Part shown: positions 15,524 to 25,221 of the stretch, one piece after another
Layout: every line of letters begins with the position of its first letter
Position numbering within the stretch: position 1 is the stretch's first letter
Assembly: GCF_003688855.1 (NCBI RefSeq)
Contig: NZ_REFW01000001.1
Coordinates: forward strand, 1,054,001-1,118,000
DNA: 64,000 bases
From: Tessaracoccus antarcticus
GTDB lineage: Bacteria; Actinomycetota; Actinomycetes; Propionibacteriales; Propionibacteriaceae
Direction: 5' to 3'
Made by a program: the position numbers and the translations under genes
Notes under the pieces: model-generated
Told to the model about the DNA's origin: nothing
What the model saw: the letters and a program-made list of their open reading frames with translations, nothing else
Database searches by the model: none

Positions 15524-16282
15524 TCAGGACAGTTCCTTGATGACGGTAGCGGCGATCTCCGCCTGAGCGGCAGCGGAGAGGTATTCGCCGTCGCCCACAC
15601 CCGGTTGGCCGACATCGATGAACGTGCCGTCCACGGCTTCCACGGCGGTGCGGATGGTGCGCTTGTGCATGGTGAGCCAGTACGCGGCCTCGTCCTCGGA
15701 CGTGACGGGGGAGATGGCGATGATCTCGGCGTCGGGAAGGGCCTCGCGCAATGCGGCGTAGTACTCCCGCGCGGCATCACTGAGGTCTCTGTCGCCGTCG
15801 GCTGCCCCGCCGAAAGTCACAACAACGTCGGGGGTAGCCGCGACGATTGCGGGAATGGTCCCCTCGAAGTTTGCGCAGACCGCAATCTCGCATGATGCAG
15901 GCTTCTTGAGATAGCCGCGACCCGGTGTCGACAGGTTCGTCACGGGCGCCCAACCGAGTTCACTTTGCACGGAAGTGAGCCATATCCCGGGCGTGTCGCT
16001 GGCTGAATGGGTGTCACCCAACACCACAACGGCGCTAAGACGTGTTGATTCCGAATCAACAGAAGTTGATTTCGGTGTTACCACTGGTTGACTGTTCCCG
16101 TCTGGCGGAACCATTTCCGTCGGTTGTCCACTCGTGACGCTCGGCGCAATCTCAGGCGGGGTGGCCTCCATCGGTGAGGCGCGATTCTGCGTGAGCGCAG
16201 CCACGCTCAGACATGCTGCCACTAGGGCAAACACGGTCAAGCCAACAGTGCTGAGGAGGTTCCTCTGGCTGCGTGAGCGCAT
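15524..16282 (-). CDS. Membrane-anchored SGNH/GDSL-like protein, catalytic residues apparently lost
   Basis: A 252-residue protein with an N-terminal membrane anchor or signal (LLSTVGLTVFALVAACLSVAAL), a Pro/Thr/Ser-rich spacer to about residue 70, and a globular domain. The pattern resembles extracellular SGNH hydrolases seen in acyltransferase and capsule loci: block I VVVLGDTHS, block II STPGRGY, block III VTFGGAADGD, block V GQPGVGDGEYLS. However, block I has Thr where Ser is expected, block III lacks the Asn, and block V lacks the His. It may be a non-catalytic relative. ATG 16282 has AAAGG 6 nt upstream; the open frame extends further without support. It lies 36 nt upstream of the fusion gene in the same operon. 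Confidence 0.6.
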   Translation of the reverse strand: MRSRSQRNLLSTVGLTVFALVAACLSVAALTQNRASPMEATPPEIAPSVTSGQPTEMVPPDGNSQPVVTPKSTSVDSESTRLSAVVVLGDTHSASDTPGIWLTSVQSELGWAPVTNLSTPGRGYLKKPASCEIAVCANFEGTIPAIVAATPDVVVTFGGAADGDRDLSDAAREYYAALREALPDAEIIAISPVTSEDEAAYWLTMHKRTIRTAVEAVDGTFIDVGQPGVGDGEYLSAAAQAEIAATVIKELS

Positions 16283-16486
16283 GGATGACCTTTCGTGGTA
16301 GCGGCGGACAACGGGGGCTGGCCTGGCCACTCGGTTGCCAGAACCAGTGCGTCGTATCAGGTTCAACTGATTTAGGTGAGTAGCGGGGCCTAGCTTAGAG
16401 TGTTGGATGTTGGAGACGCCGCATGATGCTTTATTGTGCCGGGAACTCCACACAACCAACGATTCCCCCGATCGACAAGGTTCTCA

Positions 16487-17935
16487 ATGGAGTTGCAGCA
16501 ATACCTGCTCATCGTGCGTCGTTACTGGCGGAGCGCGATTGCGACTTTGCTTCTTTGTGTGGTTATAGCCGCCGCTGTCACGCTGACGCAGAAACCCACG
16601 TATACGGCGTCTGCCGCACTCTTCCTCGCGGTGGAAAGCGGTGACACTGCCGGCGACCTGGCACAAGGGGCCACGTACGCCGAACGGCAGGTCAAGTCCT
16701 TCGTCAGTGTGGCCACCACTGCCGTGGTGCTGCAGCCGGTGATCGACGAGTTGAAGCTGGACATGACGTCCACGCAGCTGGGAAAGAAGTTGACCGTCAC
16801 GTCGCCCACCGCGACGACGCTCATCGACGTGACATCCACCGACGGGGACCCGGCCCAAGCTGCACTGCTTGCCAACACGGTTGCCGACAGCCTGCAGAAG
16901 GCCGTCGAAAAGCTATCGCCGGCCGGTGTCAATGGAGCGAAACTGGTGACCGCCACCGCCATCGATCCCGCCCTTGCACCCACGCAACCCACCGCTCCGC
17001 GGCCCACCGTAAACCTGGCCCTGGGCCTGGTCCTCGGAATGCTGCTCGGCGTCGGTCAGGCCGTGCTGCGCAGCGTGCTCGACACGCGGGTCCGCACCGT
17101 TGATGACCTCGAGAACCTCACGGAAGCGCCCCTGCTCGGTGCGATCGGCCACGTCGATGCGCCCAGTGACCGCGCCCTGGAGACTGAAGGCCAACACTGG
17201 TCGAACGCCGAGGCATACCGCCGCCTCCGCACGAACGTTGGCTTCGTCGGACTCGGTGGCGAGCGGCGTCCCTCCATGGTTGTCACCTCATCGGTGGGGG
17301 CGGAGGGTAAGACGGAGACCGTCGTCAACCTCGCCCGCGTCCTCGCGCAGGCCGGCGAATCGGTGCTACTGATCGACGCTGATCTTCGCAGGCCGCAGGT
17401 AGCCAACCGTATGCGGTTGGACAGCGAGTTTGGCCTCTCCGAGGTGCTCTCCGGCAAGGGGTCGCTGCAGGACATGGTGATTGATGTTGTGCCCGGTTCC
17501 CTGGCCGTGCTCCCGGCTGGCACAGTGCCGCCCAACCCGTCGGAACTCCTGGGGTCCGAAGCGATGGCGCACCTCCTGGCAACGGTGGAGCGCCAGTATG
17601 ACCACGTGCTGTTCGACGCGCCCCCGCTGCTTCCCGTGACTGACGCCGTCGTGCTTGCCGGCCAGACGGCGGGAGCCATCATGGTGGCGCGCTCTGGCAA
17701 GGTGAAGCGCCCTGAGTTCGAGGCCGCCGTCGGACTGCTCGAATCCGGATCAGTCACCCTCCTCGGAGTGGTCCTCAACGATGCCCCAGCCAACGGCTCC
17801 GGAAGCTACGGCGGCTACTACGCCGAGTACACCTCGGTGCCGGCATCCGATTCGGTGAAGGCCAAGCGAGAGCCAGTGCGAGCGAGGAAGCGTACCAACA
17901 AGGTTGCCGAGCCTGTCCTGGAGCACCAGTCATGA
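16487..17935 (+). CDS. Polysaccharide co-polymerase fused to bacterial tyrosine kinase (Wzz/BY-kinase)
   Basis: A 482-residue protein. The N-terminal Wzz part has two membrane helices (about residues 14-36 and 170-192) flanking an extracytoplasmic loop. The cytoplasmic kinase follows from about residue 255, with a Walker A region SSVGAEGKTETVV, Walker A-prime VLLIDADLRRPQ and Walker B HVLFDAPPLLPVTDA. The C-terminal end has a tyrosine cluster (GSYGGYYAEY), the usual autophosphorylation site. It controls chain length and export of the capsule made by the genes downstream. The start ATG 16487 has AAGG 6 nt upstream. Its stop overlaps the next gene by 4 nt. The phosphatase domain encoded divergently is its likely counter-enzyme. 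Confidence 0.92.
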   Translation: MELQQYLLIVRRYWRSAIATLLLCVVIAAAVTLTQKPTYTASAALFLAVESGDTAGDLAQGATYAERQVKSFVSVATTAVVLQPVIDELKLDMTSTQLGKKLTVTSPTATTLIDVTSTDGDPAQAALLANTVADSLQKAVEKLSPAGVNGAKLVTATAIDPALAPTQPTAPRPTVNLALGLVLGMLLGVGQAVLRSVLDTRVRTVDDLENLTEAPLLGAIGHVDAPSDRALETEGQHWSNAEAYRRLRTNVGFVGLGGERRPSMVVTSSVGAEGKTETVVNLARVLAQAGESVLLIDADLRRPQVANRMRLDSEFGLSEVLSGKGSLQDMVIDVVPGSLAVLPAGTVPPNPSELLGSEAMAHLLATVERQYDHVLFDAPPLLPVTDAVVLAGQTAGAIMVARSGKVKRPEFEAAVGLLESGSVTLLGVVLNDAPANGSGSYGGYYAEYTSVPASDSVKAKREPVRARKRTNKVAEPVLEHQS

Positions 17936-19848
17936 CGCCCCTGTTGAGCGGCCAGTCGCGGCGGAAGCCTCCGCTCATGCTTCTGGAACGCACGGACGTT
18001 CACCTGACGCTGAGCTTCATCGACGCGCTCTGCTGGTTCGTCGCGGCGTTTGCCTTGATTGCTTTCCGCTACGACTTCGAGCTCAACGCAGTCCAATGGT
18101 CGAGTGTCCTCGTGTACAGCATCTTCGCCGCTAGCGCGCAGATGCTGTTGGGATGGCTCGCCGGTGTCTACCGGGGCTCCAACCGGATCGGGAGCTTCAT
18201 CGAAGCGTCCACCATGGCAACAGTCACCTTGGCCGTGGGGTTCATCGTTGGGCTTGTCTTCATGATCGGCGTGCCTGACTATCCCAATGGCGTCGCGTTC
18301 CTCGCCCCCTTCCTGGCACTGATTCTCATGGGGGCAGCTAGGTTCGTGGCCCGCGCAGTCGCCATCCAGATCTTCCAGCGGTACAAGGCTGCTGGCAAAG
18401 CTGAGCGCATCCTGCTCTACGGGGCTGGCAATGCCGGACGTATGGTGGGCAACCTGTTCTTCTCGGATCCCGACAGCAAGTTCCAGGTTGTCGGCCTCAT
18501 TGACGATGATCCGCGCAAGCGCCACCGTCGCTTCGAGTTCGGTCGCGTCGTCGGCCAGCGCAAGGACATGATTGCAAAGGCCAGGGCCCTCGGCGTCCAG
18601 AGCGTGCTCGTCGCGATCCCCACGGCCTCAGCCGATTTCCTCAAGCAACTCTCCTCCGACTTGGATGCGGCCGGCATGAAGATGCTGGTTCTTCCTCCGC
18701 TGCGCGAGTGGAGTGGTGGTCAGCTCAAGCTGGGTGACATCCACGAGTTCGACGTCACCGACCTTCTAGGCCGTGACCCCATCAAGACGGACCTCACCTC
18801 GATCGCCGACTACGTGCGTGGCAAGGTGGTGCTGATCACTGGAGCCGGGGGCTCCATCGGTTCTGAGATCGCCCGGCAGGTGCACCAGTTTGGCCCCAAA
18901 GAACTCGTCTGCCTCGACAGGGACGAATCAGCGCTCCACTCGGTGCAGTTGTCGATATATGGACAAGGCCTCTTGGACACACCTGACATGGTCCTGTGTG
19001 ACATCCGGGACAAACCCGCCCTGCAGAAAATCTTCGAGGCGCACCGTCCGCATGTGGTCTTTCACGCGGCGGCACTCAAGCATCTCCCTCTCCTGGAGCA
19101 ATACCCGGACGAGGGCTGGAAGACCAACGTGCTCGGCACCCTGGACGTCCTCGAATGCGCAGCGGAGTTCGGTGTTGAGACGTTCGTCAACATTTCGACG
19201 GATAAGGCAGCCGATCCCACCAGCGTTCTGGGCAAGACCAAGCGCCGCGCGGAGGAATTGACCGCCTGGTTTGCGGAGAACCACGACGGCAACTACCTTT
19301 CGGTCCGCTTCGGCAACGTGCTGGGGTCCCGCGGCTCGGTGCTCCACACATTTGCCCAGCAGATTGAACGGGGCGGCCCTATCACCGTGGTGCATCCGGA
19401 CGTCACCCGCTTCTTTATGACGATCCCAGAAGCCTGTCAGTTGGTCATTCAGGCCGGCGCGGTCGGACAGGGTGGGCAAGTGCTTGTCCTCAACATGGGA
19501 GAGCCGGTACGCATCCTCGATATGGCTAAAAGGCTCATTCGGGACTCTGGCAAGGACATCGGGGTGCGTATCACCGGACTCCGAGAGGGCGAGAAACTTC
19601 ACGAGGTTTTGTTCAGCGGTGCCGAGCAGTCTTCACCCAGTATTCACCCCCTGATCTCAGCCGTGAGGGTAGCGCCGAGAAGTCCGGTGCAGCTCGTCGC
19701 CCCCTGGGTTGATAACGAGGACCGCCCGGAACCACACTCAGTCACCAAGCGACCCGTTCAGAATGACCAGACAGGCTGGTCTCCGGCCCACGAAAAGGAA
19801 CTGAACGGCGCATCAGTTGGTGCGGCGATTCCTGATGGTTCGAAATGA
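17932..19848 (+). CDS. CapD/FlaA1-like nucleoside-diphosphate-sugar epimerase/dehydratase, membrane-bound
   Basis: A 638-residue protein. Four predicted transmembrane helices occupy about residues 20-140, followed by a CoA-binding-like domain (ILLYGAGNAGRMVG near 165) and an SDR domain with VLITGAGGSIGSEIARQ (about residue 301), FHAAALKHLPLLE and STDKAADPTSVLGKTKR. This layout is that of UDP-GlcNAc 4,6-dehydratases such as WbpM and PglF, which open the route to 2,4-diamino or 6-deoxy-amino sugars. The classical Met/Lys pair is replaced by Leu/Lys by eye alignment. It overlaps the upstream kinase gene by 4 nt and belongs to the same operon. No aminotransferase or acetyltransferase was found in the window to continue the pathway. 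Confidence 0.88.
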   Translation: MTPLLSGQSRRKPPLMLLERTDVHLTLSFIDALCWFVAAFALIAFRYDFELNAVQWSSVLVYSIFAASAQMLLGWLAGVYRGSNRIGSFIEASTMATVTLAVGFIVGLVFMIGVPDYPNGVAFLAPFLALILMGAARFVARAVAIQIFQRYKAAGKAERILLYGAGNAGRMVGNLFFSDPDSKFQVVGLIDDDPRKRHRRFEFGRVVGQRKDMIAKARALGVQSVLVAIPTASADFLKQLSSDLDAAGMKMLVLPPLREWSGGQLKLGDIHEFDVTDLLGRDPIKTDLTSIADYVRGKVVLITGAGGSIGSEIARQVHQFGPKELVCLDRDESALHSVQLSIYGQGLLDTPDMVLCDIRDKPALQKIFEAHRPHVVFHAAALKHLPLLEQYPDEGWKTNVLGTLDVLECAAEFGVETFVNISTDKAADPTSVLGKTKRRAEELTAWFAENHDGNYLSVRFGNVLGSRGSVLHTFAQQIERGGPITVVHPDVTRFFMTIPEACQLVIQAGAVGQGGQVLVLNMGEPVRILDMAKRLIRDSGKDIGVRITGLREGEKLHEVLFSGAEQSSPSIHPLISAVRVAPRSPVQLVAPWVDNEDRPEPHSVTKRPVQNDQTGWSPAHEKELNGASVGAAIPDGSK

Positions 19849-20149
19849 ACGCACTCTCATTTGCACCAGTTGCACCGGCCAACGTGATGTCACTCGTGTC
19901 CCCGACATTCATTCGCCCCTTCGTCCTAAAGTTCAAGGGCCCTTCGCCCGTTTCGTCTCACCGCTCGTCCACTGAATCGCCCCGGGATCATGTCGTTATG
20001 GGGCGGTGTGTTCGGGTCGGAGTTTTCGGGTCACGAACTCCTGTGAAACGAACCCCAAAAGGAAGAGTGTCCCCTTCCGTAATTCGGAAAGGTAGCGGCT
20101 GTGATGTGACCGGAACGGTCAGAGGATTGGTCGTTCAAGGGAAGCGCTC
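19849..20149 (+). other. Gap between dehydratase and initiating transferase genes
   Basis: About 300 nt, less GC-rich than the DNA on its left. A 103-codon open frame spans it but has no recognisable domain, is basic and serine-rich, and has no ribosome site. I see no terminator or clear promoter. It marks where base composition drops. Confidence 0.4.
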
Positions 20150-21178
20150 GTGCTAACCGCAGGTGCGTGGGTGGCAGTCTTCATCACTTCGGTAATCGCG
20201 GGATTGGTCCCCCGTTTACTTCGGCCCATCCTGCTCCGTATTGGAGCGGTTGATATTCCTAACCACCGCTCGTCGCATGCTCGTCCGACGATTCGTGGCG
20301 GTGGGGTAGCTCAGTTGGCCGCGCTTGCGCTGGGAGGCGCGGTCGGATCGGCTTCCATGGGTGAAAGAGACGGAGTCGCATTCGTCCTTTTGATCGTAAC
20401 GGCCAGCTGCCTTGTTGGCGTAGTTGGACTCGTGGAGGATGTTCGAGGGCTGCGCGTTTCGGTCCGCCTCGCTCTTCAATTGCTTCTCGGGGTTGGGGTG
20501 GGACTCGTCCTCGTCCCAACCGCAGGTTCCCATTGGATCATCGTTCCCCTTTCTGCGCTCGGCTTCGCCGCTTACGTGAACTTCGCGAACTTCATGGATG
20601 GCATCAACGGCATTTCGAGCCTTCATGGTTTGACCGCAGGGCTGGCCTTCTCAGCCATGGGAGGAATCCTCGGCTACTCGTGGCTCATGCTTGCGGGTCT
20701 TTTGGTTGCTGTCGCTTTCTTCGTCTTCCTGCCCTGGAATATCCGTCCGCCGGGAATGTTCCTTGGCGACGTTGGCAGTTATCTGCTCGGTGGAAGCTTG
20801 TCAGCTATCGCTATCGTGGCGATAGCGGTCGGAGTGCACCCCGTCGCTGCTTTTTCGCCATTATGCATTTACCTAGCAGACACGCTGGCCACCCTAGTTC
20901 GCCGAGCGCTAAAAGGTGAGTCGCTGCATCACGCCCACCGGACGCACTTTTATCAACGATTAAGTGGTGCGGGGCTGTCCCATTTGGCAGTGGCTGCTGT
21001 AGTCTCGTTTCTCACGGCACTCACGGGCGGCATCGGATTACTTTTGGTTGGGGGCGCCCTAAGTCCGTACGCGTCGTCAGCACTCCTTATTGCCGTCATA
21101 GCCGTGTATCTTTTCCTTCCCGGCCTGCGGCAGGGGTCCGGTCAGCGCACTGGGAGGGTGAATGTCTCGGCAAAATGA
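20150..21178 (+). CDS. WecA/MraY-type polyprenyl-phosphate sugar-1-phosphate transferase
   Basis: A 342-residue protein with about ten membrane helices. Family motifs are DIPNHRSSHARPTIRGGG (residues about 36-53), GLVEDVRGLRV, FANFMDGINGIS and FLGDVGSYLLGG; the aspartates of the last three bind Mg2+ and the nucleotide sugar. These proteins transfer HexNAc-1-phosphate from a UDP-sugar to undecaprenyl phosphate and so start the repeat unit of the surface polysaccharide. The GTG start has AAGGGA about 8 nt upstream. The stop overlaps the following glycosyltransferase start by 17 nt. From here to about 31 kb codon usage is visibly more AT-tolerant than in the flanks. Confidence 0.9.
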   Translation: MLTAGAWVAVFITSVIAGLVPRLLRPILLRIGAVDIPNHRSSHARPTIRGGGVAQLAALALGGAVGSASMGERDGVAFVLLIVTASCLVGVVGLVEDVRGLRVSVRLALQLLLGVGVGLVLVPTAGSHWIIVPLSALGFAAYVNFANFMDGINGISSLHGLTAGLAFSAMGGILGYSWLMLAGLLVAVAFFVFLPWNIRPPGMFLGDVGSYLLGGSLSAIAIVAIAVGVHPVAAFSPLCIYLADTLATLVRRALKGESLHHAHRTHFYQRLSGAGLSHLAVAAVVSFLTALTGGIGLLLVGGALSPYASSALLIAVIAVYLFLPGLRQGSGQRTGRVNVSAK

Positions 21179-22430
21179 CGAAGAATTGCACAAGAAGACA
21201 CGACTAACTTCGCGACGCGGGCATGTTGCGCCGCGGCTAGTCTATGGCGTCGGTGTTGGCGTCAGTGCCTTCGCGCTGATGCGGGGTCAATTGGGATGGT
21301 TCTCGGCGGCCGGATGGGATGTGACGCTGGCCTGTACCCCGGACGACGAAGCGCTCTTGACCGTAGACCGCGAACACATCGCTTTTCACGGGATTCCGAC
21401 GGAACGGAATATATCGCCGGCCGCAGATGTCCGTGCGCTCTACGGGTGGCTCCGTCTGCTGCGAAGGCTGCGCCCAGATGCAGTCAACGTCGGAACCCCG
21501 AAAGCCGGTCTACTCGCCGGGCTCGCTGCATGGATCACTCGTGTCCCGAAACGGATCTATGTCGTTCGCGGTTTACGCCTTGAAGGCACCAAGGGACTAT
21601 TTTTGAAAGTCCTTTGGGTGATGGAATGGATCTCGGCTGCGGTCGCGACTGATGTCGTGGTCGTGAGCCGCTCACTCGCACATGAACTTTTGGATCGCAA
21701 GCTGGTCACCCCGAGAAAGGCCTGGCTAATCGGCAGGGGTAGCAGCAACGGCGTCGACGCCAGCAGGATTGCCTCACGAGCCGCTGAAGTCGATCGCTCC
21801 GGGCTCCGCCGGGAGATTGGGTTCAGCGAGGAGACCCTTGTTGTCGGGTTTGTGGGCCGCGTATCGAAAGACAAGGGTGTTGGCACACTAATTCAAGCAT
21901 TTGCATCCGGTCGGCTTTTGCCAAACATTGAGCTGCTCCTTATTGGCGCAGTTGAGGATCCAGCTTTGGCAGCCTCAACAGAGACCTTGGGTGATCGTGT
22001 CAAGGTCCTTCCGTGGACGAGTGACCTCTGGGGCACGCTGCCCGTTCTTGACGTTCTTTGTCTACCAACGCGGAGGGAGGGGTTCCCGAATGTCGTCCTG
22101 GAAGCTGCTTCTGCGGGAATCCCTACTGTCACGACCCGAGCCACAGGCGCCATTGACTCAATCGTTGACGGAGAGACCGGGATCCTGGTGGACGTCGATG
22201 ACTCTGAAGGGTTGGTCGTGACGCTGAACATGCTTGCGGACGACGCTTCGCTGGTGCAGCGCTTAGGTAAGGCCGCTCGTGAGCGAGCTGTGAACGATTT
22301 CCAGCCGGAGACGATCTGGCGAGGACTCGCTGACATCCTGTCTGACCGCTACGAGGCAGAGGGGCTCACCCGTCTCGACAGGCTAGGAGAGCTAGAAAAT
22401 GACGAGAAAAAATCGGAAAGAAGACACTGA
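21162..22430 (+). CDS. Glycosyltransferase, GT4-like (GT-B fold)
   Basis: A 422-residue cytoplasmic glycosyltransferase. The N-terminal half holds the acceptor domain (FALMRGQLGWFSAAGWDVTL, VGTPKAGLLAGLAAW). The C-terminal half has the donor-binding signature VVGFVGRVSKDKGVGTLIQAF and the EX7E-like region PTRREGFPNVVLEAASAG, with glutamates spaced as in GT4. It is the best candidate for adding the second sugar of the repeat. The ATG lies within the end of the upstream transferase gene. Donor and acceptor cannot be told from the sequence. The first about 25 residues are poorly conserved-looking and the true start could be slightly later. Confidence 0.85.
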   Translation: MSRQNDEELHKKTRLTSRRGHVAPRLVYGVGVGVSAFALMRGQLGWFSAAGWDVTLACTPDDEALLTVDREHIAFHGIPTERNISPAADVRALYGWLRLLRRLRPDAVNVGTPKAGLLAGLAAWITRVPKRIYVVRGLRLEGTKGLFLKVLWVMEWISAAVATDVVVVSRSLAHELLDRKLVTPRKAWLIGRGSSNGVDASRIASRAAEVDRSGLRREIGFSEETLVVGFVGRVSKDKGVGTLIQAFASGRLLPNIELLLIGAVEDPALAASTETLGDRVKVLPWTSDLWGTLPVLDVLCLPTRREGFPNVVLEAASAGIPTVTTRATGAIDSIVDGETGILVDVDDSEGLVVTLNMLADDASLVQRLGKAARERAVNDFQPETIWRGLADILSDRYEAEGLTRLDRLGELENDEKKSERRH

Positions 22431-22544
22431 TGCTGCTCGTTGCTCATACCGGCACCGGGGGGATCCCCATCTAGCTATGTGTAGTTCGGTGGGAAAATCC
22501 TTTGCGCCGAACGCCGACATCAGACGACCCAAAGAAAGTTTGAA

Positions 22545-23492
22545 GTGAACGTACTTATTACCGGCGGCGCCGGCTTTATCGGATCAAATCTCGCCAGATT
22601 CCTCTTGCAGCAAGGAGTCGATGAGGTCCGGATCCTTGATGATCTAAGCACCGGCTCGTCCGAGAATCTAAATAATCTGAAGGTCAACTTCACTGAAGGG
22701 TCAATACTGAACTTCGATTCGTTGAAAGACGTGACTGAGGGTGTTGATTCGGTAGTGCACTTGGCTGCTATCCCCAGCGTTCCGAGATCTATCGTCAATC
22801 CACGTGCTTCCCATGAGGCCAACACCACGGGCACTCTCAACGTGCTCGAAGCTGCTCGCGAGGTCGGGGTTGGTCATGTAATTGTCGCGTCCTCCAGTTC
22901 GGTGTACGGATCGAATCCAAAAATGCCGAAGAGTGAGTTTGACTGGACTCGTCCTATGAGTCCCTATGCCGTGAGTAAGCAGGCCACCGAAGGTTATGCG
23001 CTGGCCTACCAGTATTCTTATGGACTGAAGGCCCTCGCGTTTAGGTTTTTCAACGTCTACGGTCCGGGCCAAGCTGCCAACCACGCCTACGCAGCGGTCA
23101 TTCCAAAGTTCCTTGACGCAGCGATGAACGGTCGGCCGGCGCAGGTGCAGGGGGACGGGGAGCAGTCTCGCGACTTCACTTATGTGGAAACGGTGTGTGC
23201 AGTTATTCACCAAGCTGTTCTCAACCAGACTTCCAGCCCCGATCCTGTGAACTTGGCTTATGGAACCAACACCACCTTGCTTGCGCTTCTGGACGACATC
23301 GAGGCGGAGTTGGGGTTCAGAGTCTCTCGTGAGCACACGGTCCCACGCGCTGGCGACGTGCGCGCCTCTCAAGCCGACAACAGACGCGTAAGGGAACTGT
23401 TTCCGTCTGTCGAACCACTCGGCCTGAAGGATGGTCTTGCCATGACCGTCGAGTGGTTCCGTAGCGTCGCGGAGAAGGCGCAGCAGGCATGA
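22545..23492 (+). CDS. NAD-dependent nucleotide-sugar epimerase (TviC/GalE-like SDR)
   Basis: A 315-residue extended SDR: NAD motif [15 protein letters not shown] at residues 6-20, [11 protein letters not shown], catalytic Ser and YxxxK in [10 protein letters not shown] and [12 protein letters not shown], and [19 protein letters not shown] in the sugar-binding half. These segments resemble UDP-N-acetylhexosamine 4-epimerases such as TviC and WbpP. The GTG start at 22545 gives the NAD motif at the usual place. The next gene, a 6-dehydrogenase, overlaps by 4 nt. Together the pair would make UDP-GalNAcA from UDP-GlcNAc, as in Vi antigen synthesis. The exact sugar is inferred. Confidence 0.88.
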   Translation: MNVLITGGAGFIGSNLARFLLQQGVDEVRILDDLSTGSSENLNNLKVNFTEGSILNFDSLKDVTEGVDSVVHLAAIPSVPRSIVNPRASHEANTTGTLNVLEAAREVGVGHVIVASSSSVYGSNPKMPKSEFDWTRPMSPYAVSKQATEGYALAYQYSYGLKALAFRFFNVYGPGQAANHAYAAVIPKFLDAAMNGRPAQVQGDGEQSRDFTYVETVCAVIHQAVLNQTSSPDPVNLAYGTNTTLLALLDDIEAELGFRVSREHTVPRAGDVRASQADNRRVRELFPSVEPLGLKDGLAMTVEWFRSVAEKAQQA

Positions 23493-24763
23493 GACTTGAA
23501 GACGTGAGGATCGCGGTCATTGGGCTTGGATACGTTGGTCTGCCGCTGGCTGTAGAATTCGGTAAAATGTCGTCGGTCATCGGCTTCGATATCGACTCGA
23601 AGCGTGTCGATGCGTTGCGATCGGGACACGACCACACCCTGGAAGTCGAAGATGACGACCTTGCCCGCGCGGATCTCACTGTCACTGTGGACGAGTCCCG
23701 CCTGGACGAGGCCAACGTGTACATCGTCACCACACCGACACCGATCGACAAGCATAAGCGACCAGATCTCGGTCCGGTCCTGTCTGCGTCAGAGACTATC
23801 GGCCGGCACCTCGCTATAGGCGACGTCGTTATCTACGAATCGACTGTATATCCGGGTGCGACGGAGGAGGAATGTGTGCCCGTTTTGGAACGGGTCAGCG
23901 GACTCGAGTTCAATAGGCACTTCTTCGTGGGCTACAGCCCGGAGAGGATCAATCCGGGCGACAAGGAGCACCGCGTTCACAACATCGTGAAGGTCACCTC
24001 TGGTTCCACCCCGGCGACTGCAGACCTTGTCGACGATCTCTATCGTGCCATCGTCACGGTCGGCACGCACAGGGCGCCGTCAATCAAGGTGGCCGAGGCG
24101 GCTAAGGTGATCGAGAACACACAGCGCGACGTGAATATCGCCCTAATGAACGAACTGGCGATCTTGTTTAATAAGTTGGAGATCGAGACCGAGGACGTGC
24201 TTCTTGCCGCTGGTTCGAAGTGGAACTTCCTTCCATTCCGCCCTGGCCTGGTGGGCGGACACTGCATTAGCGTCGATCCCTACTACCTGACGCACAAGGC
24301 ACAAGCAGTCGGCTACCACCCGGAGATCATCTTGGCAGGACGACGACTCAACGACTCGATGGGCGCCTATGTGGCAGCACAACTCGTCAAGCGAATGACG
24401 AAAAATAGTATCCCCGTGCGCGGGGCACGCGTCCTTGTGCTTGGTTTGACGTTCAAGGAGAACACCCCCGACCTTCGGAACTCACGTGTGATCGACATCA
24501 TCCGTGAACTTCAGGAATACGACGTGGTCGTCGACGTGCATGACCCATGGGCTAGCCCAACGGAGGCTCATGCGGAATACGATGTGCTGCTCGTGGAAAA
24601 TCCTGCCGAAGACGCATACGATGCAATCGTCGTCGCGGTGAACCATCGGGAATATCAAAAGATGGGACCTAAGGCAATCCGTCAATTTGGAGTTCGCGGA
24701 AGCCACGTGCTCTATGACCTGAAGAATGCGTTTGATTCAAGCGATTCTGACATGAGACTCTGA
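23489..24763 (+). CDS. Nucleotide-sugar 6-dehydrogenase (TviB/WbpA-type)
   Basis: A 424-residue UDP-glucose/GDP-mannose dehydrogenase family member. The Rossmann motif [16 protein letters not shown] lies at residues 10-25, the central helix contains the [17 protein letters not shown] segment, and the catalytic cysteine is in [12 protein letters not shown] (about residue 258). The NPGDKEH and [12 protein letters not shown] segments favour the UDP-N-acetylhexosamine subgroup (TviB/WbpA/WbpO) over UDP-glucose. It oxidises C6 to a uronic acid using NAD twice. It is translationally coupled to the preceding epimerase, so the polysaccharide is expected to contain an N-acetylhexosaminuronic acid. Confidence 0.92.
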   Translation: MRLEDVRIAVIGLGYVGLPLAVEFGKMSSVIGFDIDSKRVDALRSGHDHTLEVEDDDLARADLTVTVDESRLDEANVYIVTTPTPIDKHKRPDLGPVLSASETIGRHLAIGDVVIYESTVYPGATEEECVPVLERVSGLEFNRHFFVGYSPERINPGDKEHRVHNIVKVTSGSTPATADLVDDLYRAIVTVGTHRAPSIKVAEAAKVIENTQRDVNIALMNELAILFNKLEIETEDVLLAAGSKWNFLPFRPGLVGGHCISVDPYYLTHKAQAVGYHPEIILAGRRLNDSMGAYVAAQLVKRMTKNSIPVRGARVLVLGLTFKENTPDLRNSRVIDIIRELQEYDVVVDVHDPWASPTEAHAEYDVLLVENPAEDAYDAIVVAVNHREYQKMGPKAIRQFGVRGSHVLYDLKNAFDSSDSDMRL

Positions 24764-25221
24764 GGTGGTACCGACGCCCCGAAAAGGCTGTGATCACTTA
24801 GCTAAAGTCCGTGAACGCCTGACGGTTGCGCTCTCGAGGCAGCAGAGGATCGTTGGACGTCACGGTCGTGCATACTCTGCGCGTCGCGGTTGGCATCCAG
24901 AATTTAACGCATGGGCGCGCCGTCGTAGACCTGAGTACCCTCTTGGAAAACGGGTCAGTTTGTTACGGATGGCCACGGAGAGCGCTGATGAACATGTCGA
25001 AGCTGCATCAATAAGCGTGAAAATGTGTAGGATCCCGAGCGAAAGGGGCGCAAAATGCTGCGCTGCCGAGAGTTCCGTGTCAGTACGCCGATGACGAAGC
25101 GGCGACTGCAGGAACGCGGAGAGCGTCACTGGTTAAAACTTTCTCAAACGCCGCCGTTGACTTTGGCCGGAGCCAGCGTCCCCATCGAACAGAATCTAAA
25201 GCGAAGCGGATCTTTCACGTC
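24764..25221 (+). other. 458-nt gap with no assignable gene
   Basis: Open frames of 109 and 62 codons cross this stretch but show no family features and no ribosome site. They may be decayed coding DNA. No clear promoter or hairpin was found. The DNA is of lower GC than the flanking housekeeping regions. Confidence 0.4.

Noticed and set aside
19845-20156. 103-codon open frame overlapping the dehydratase stop
   Set aside because: No recognisable domain, no ribosome site of its own, low-complexity basic/serine composition, and it overlaps the next gene start.
20301-20375. A tRNA-like run (GGGTAGCTCAGTTGG) as a possible tRNA gene
   Set aside because: It lies inside the initiating-transferase gene, encodes the family motif GGGVAQLA, and no acceptor stem or anticodon arm can be formed around it.
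24765-25094. 109-codon open frame after the 6-dehydrogenase gene
   Set aside because: No family features, high Arg content typical of non-coding frames, and no ribosome site.
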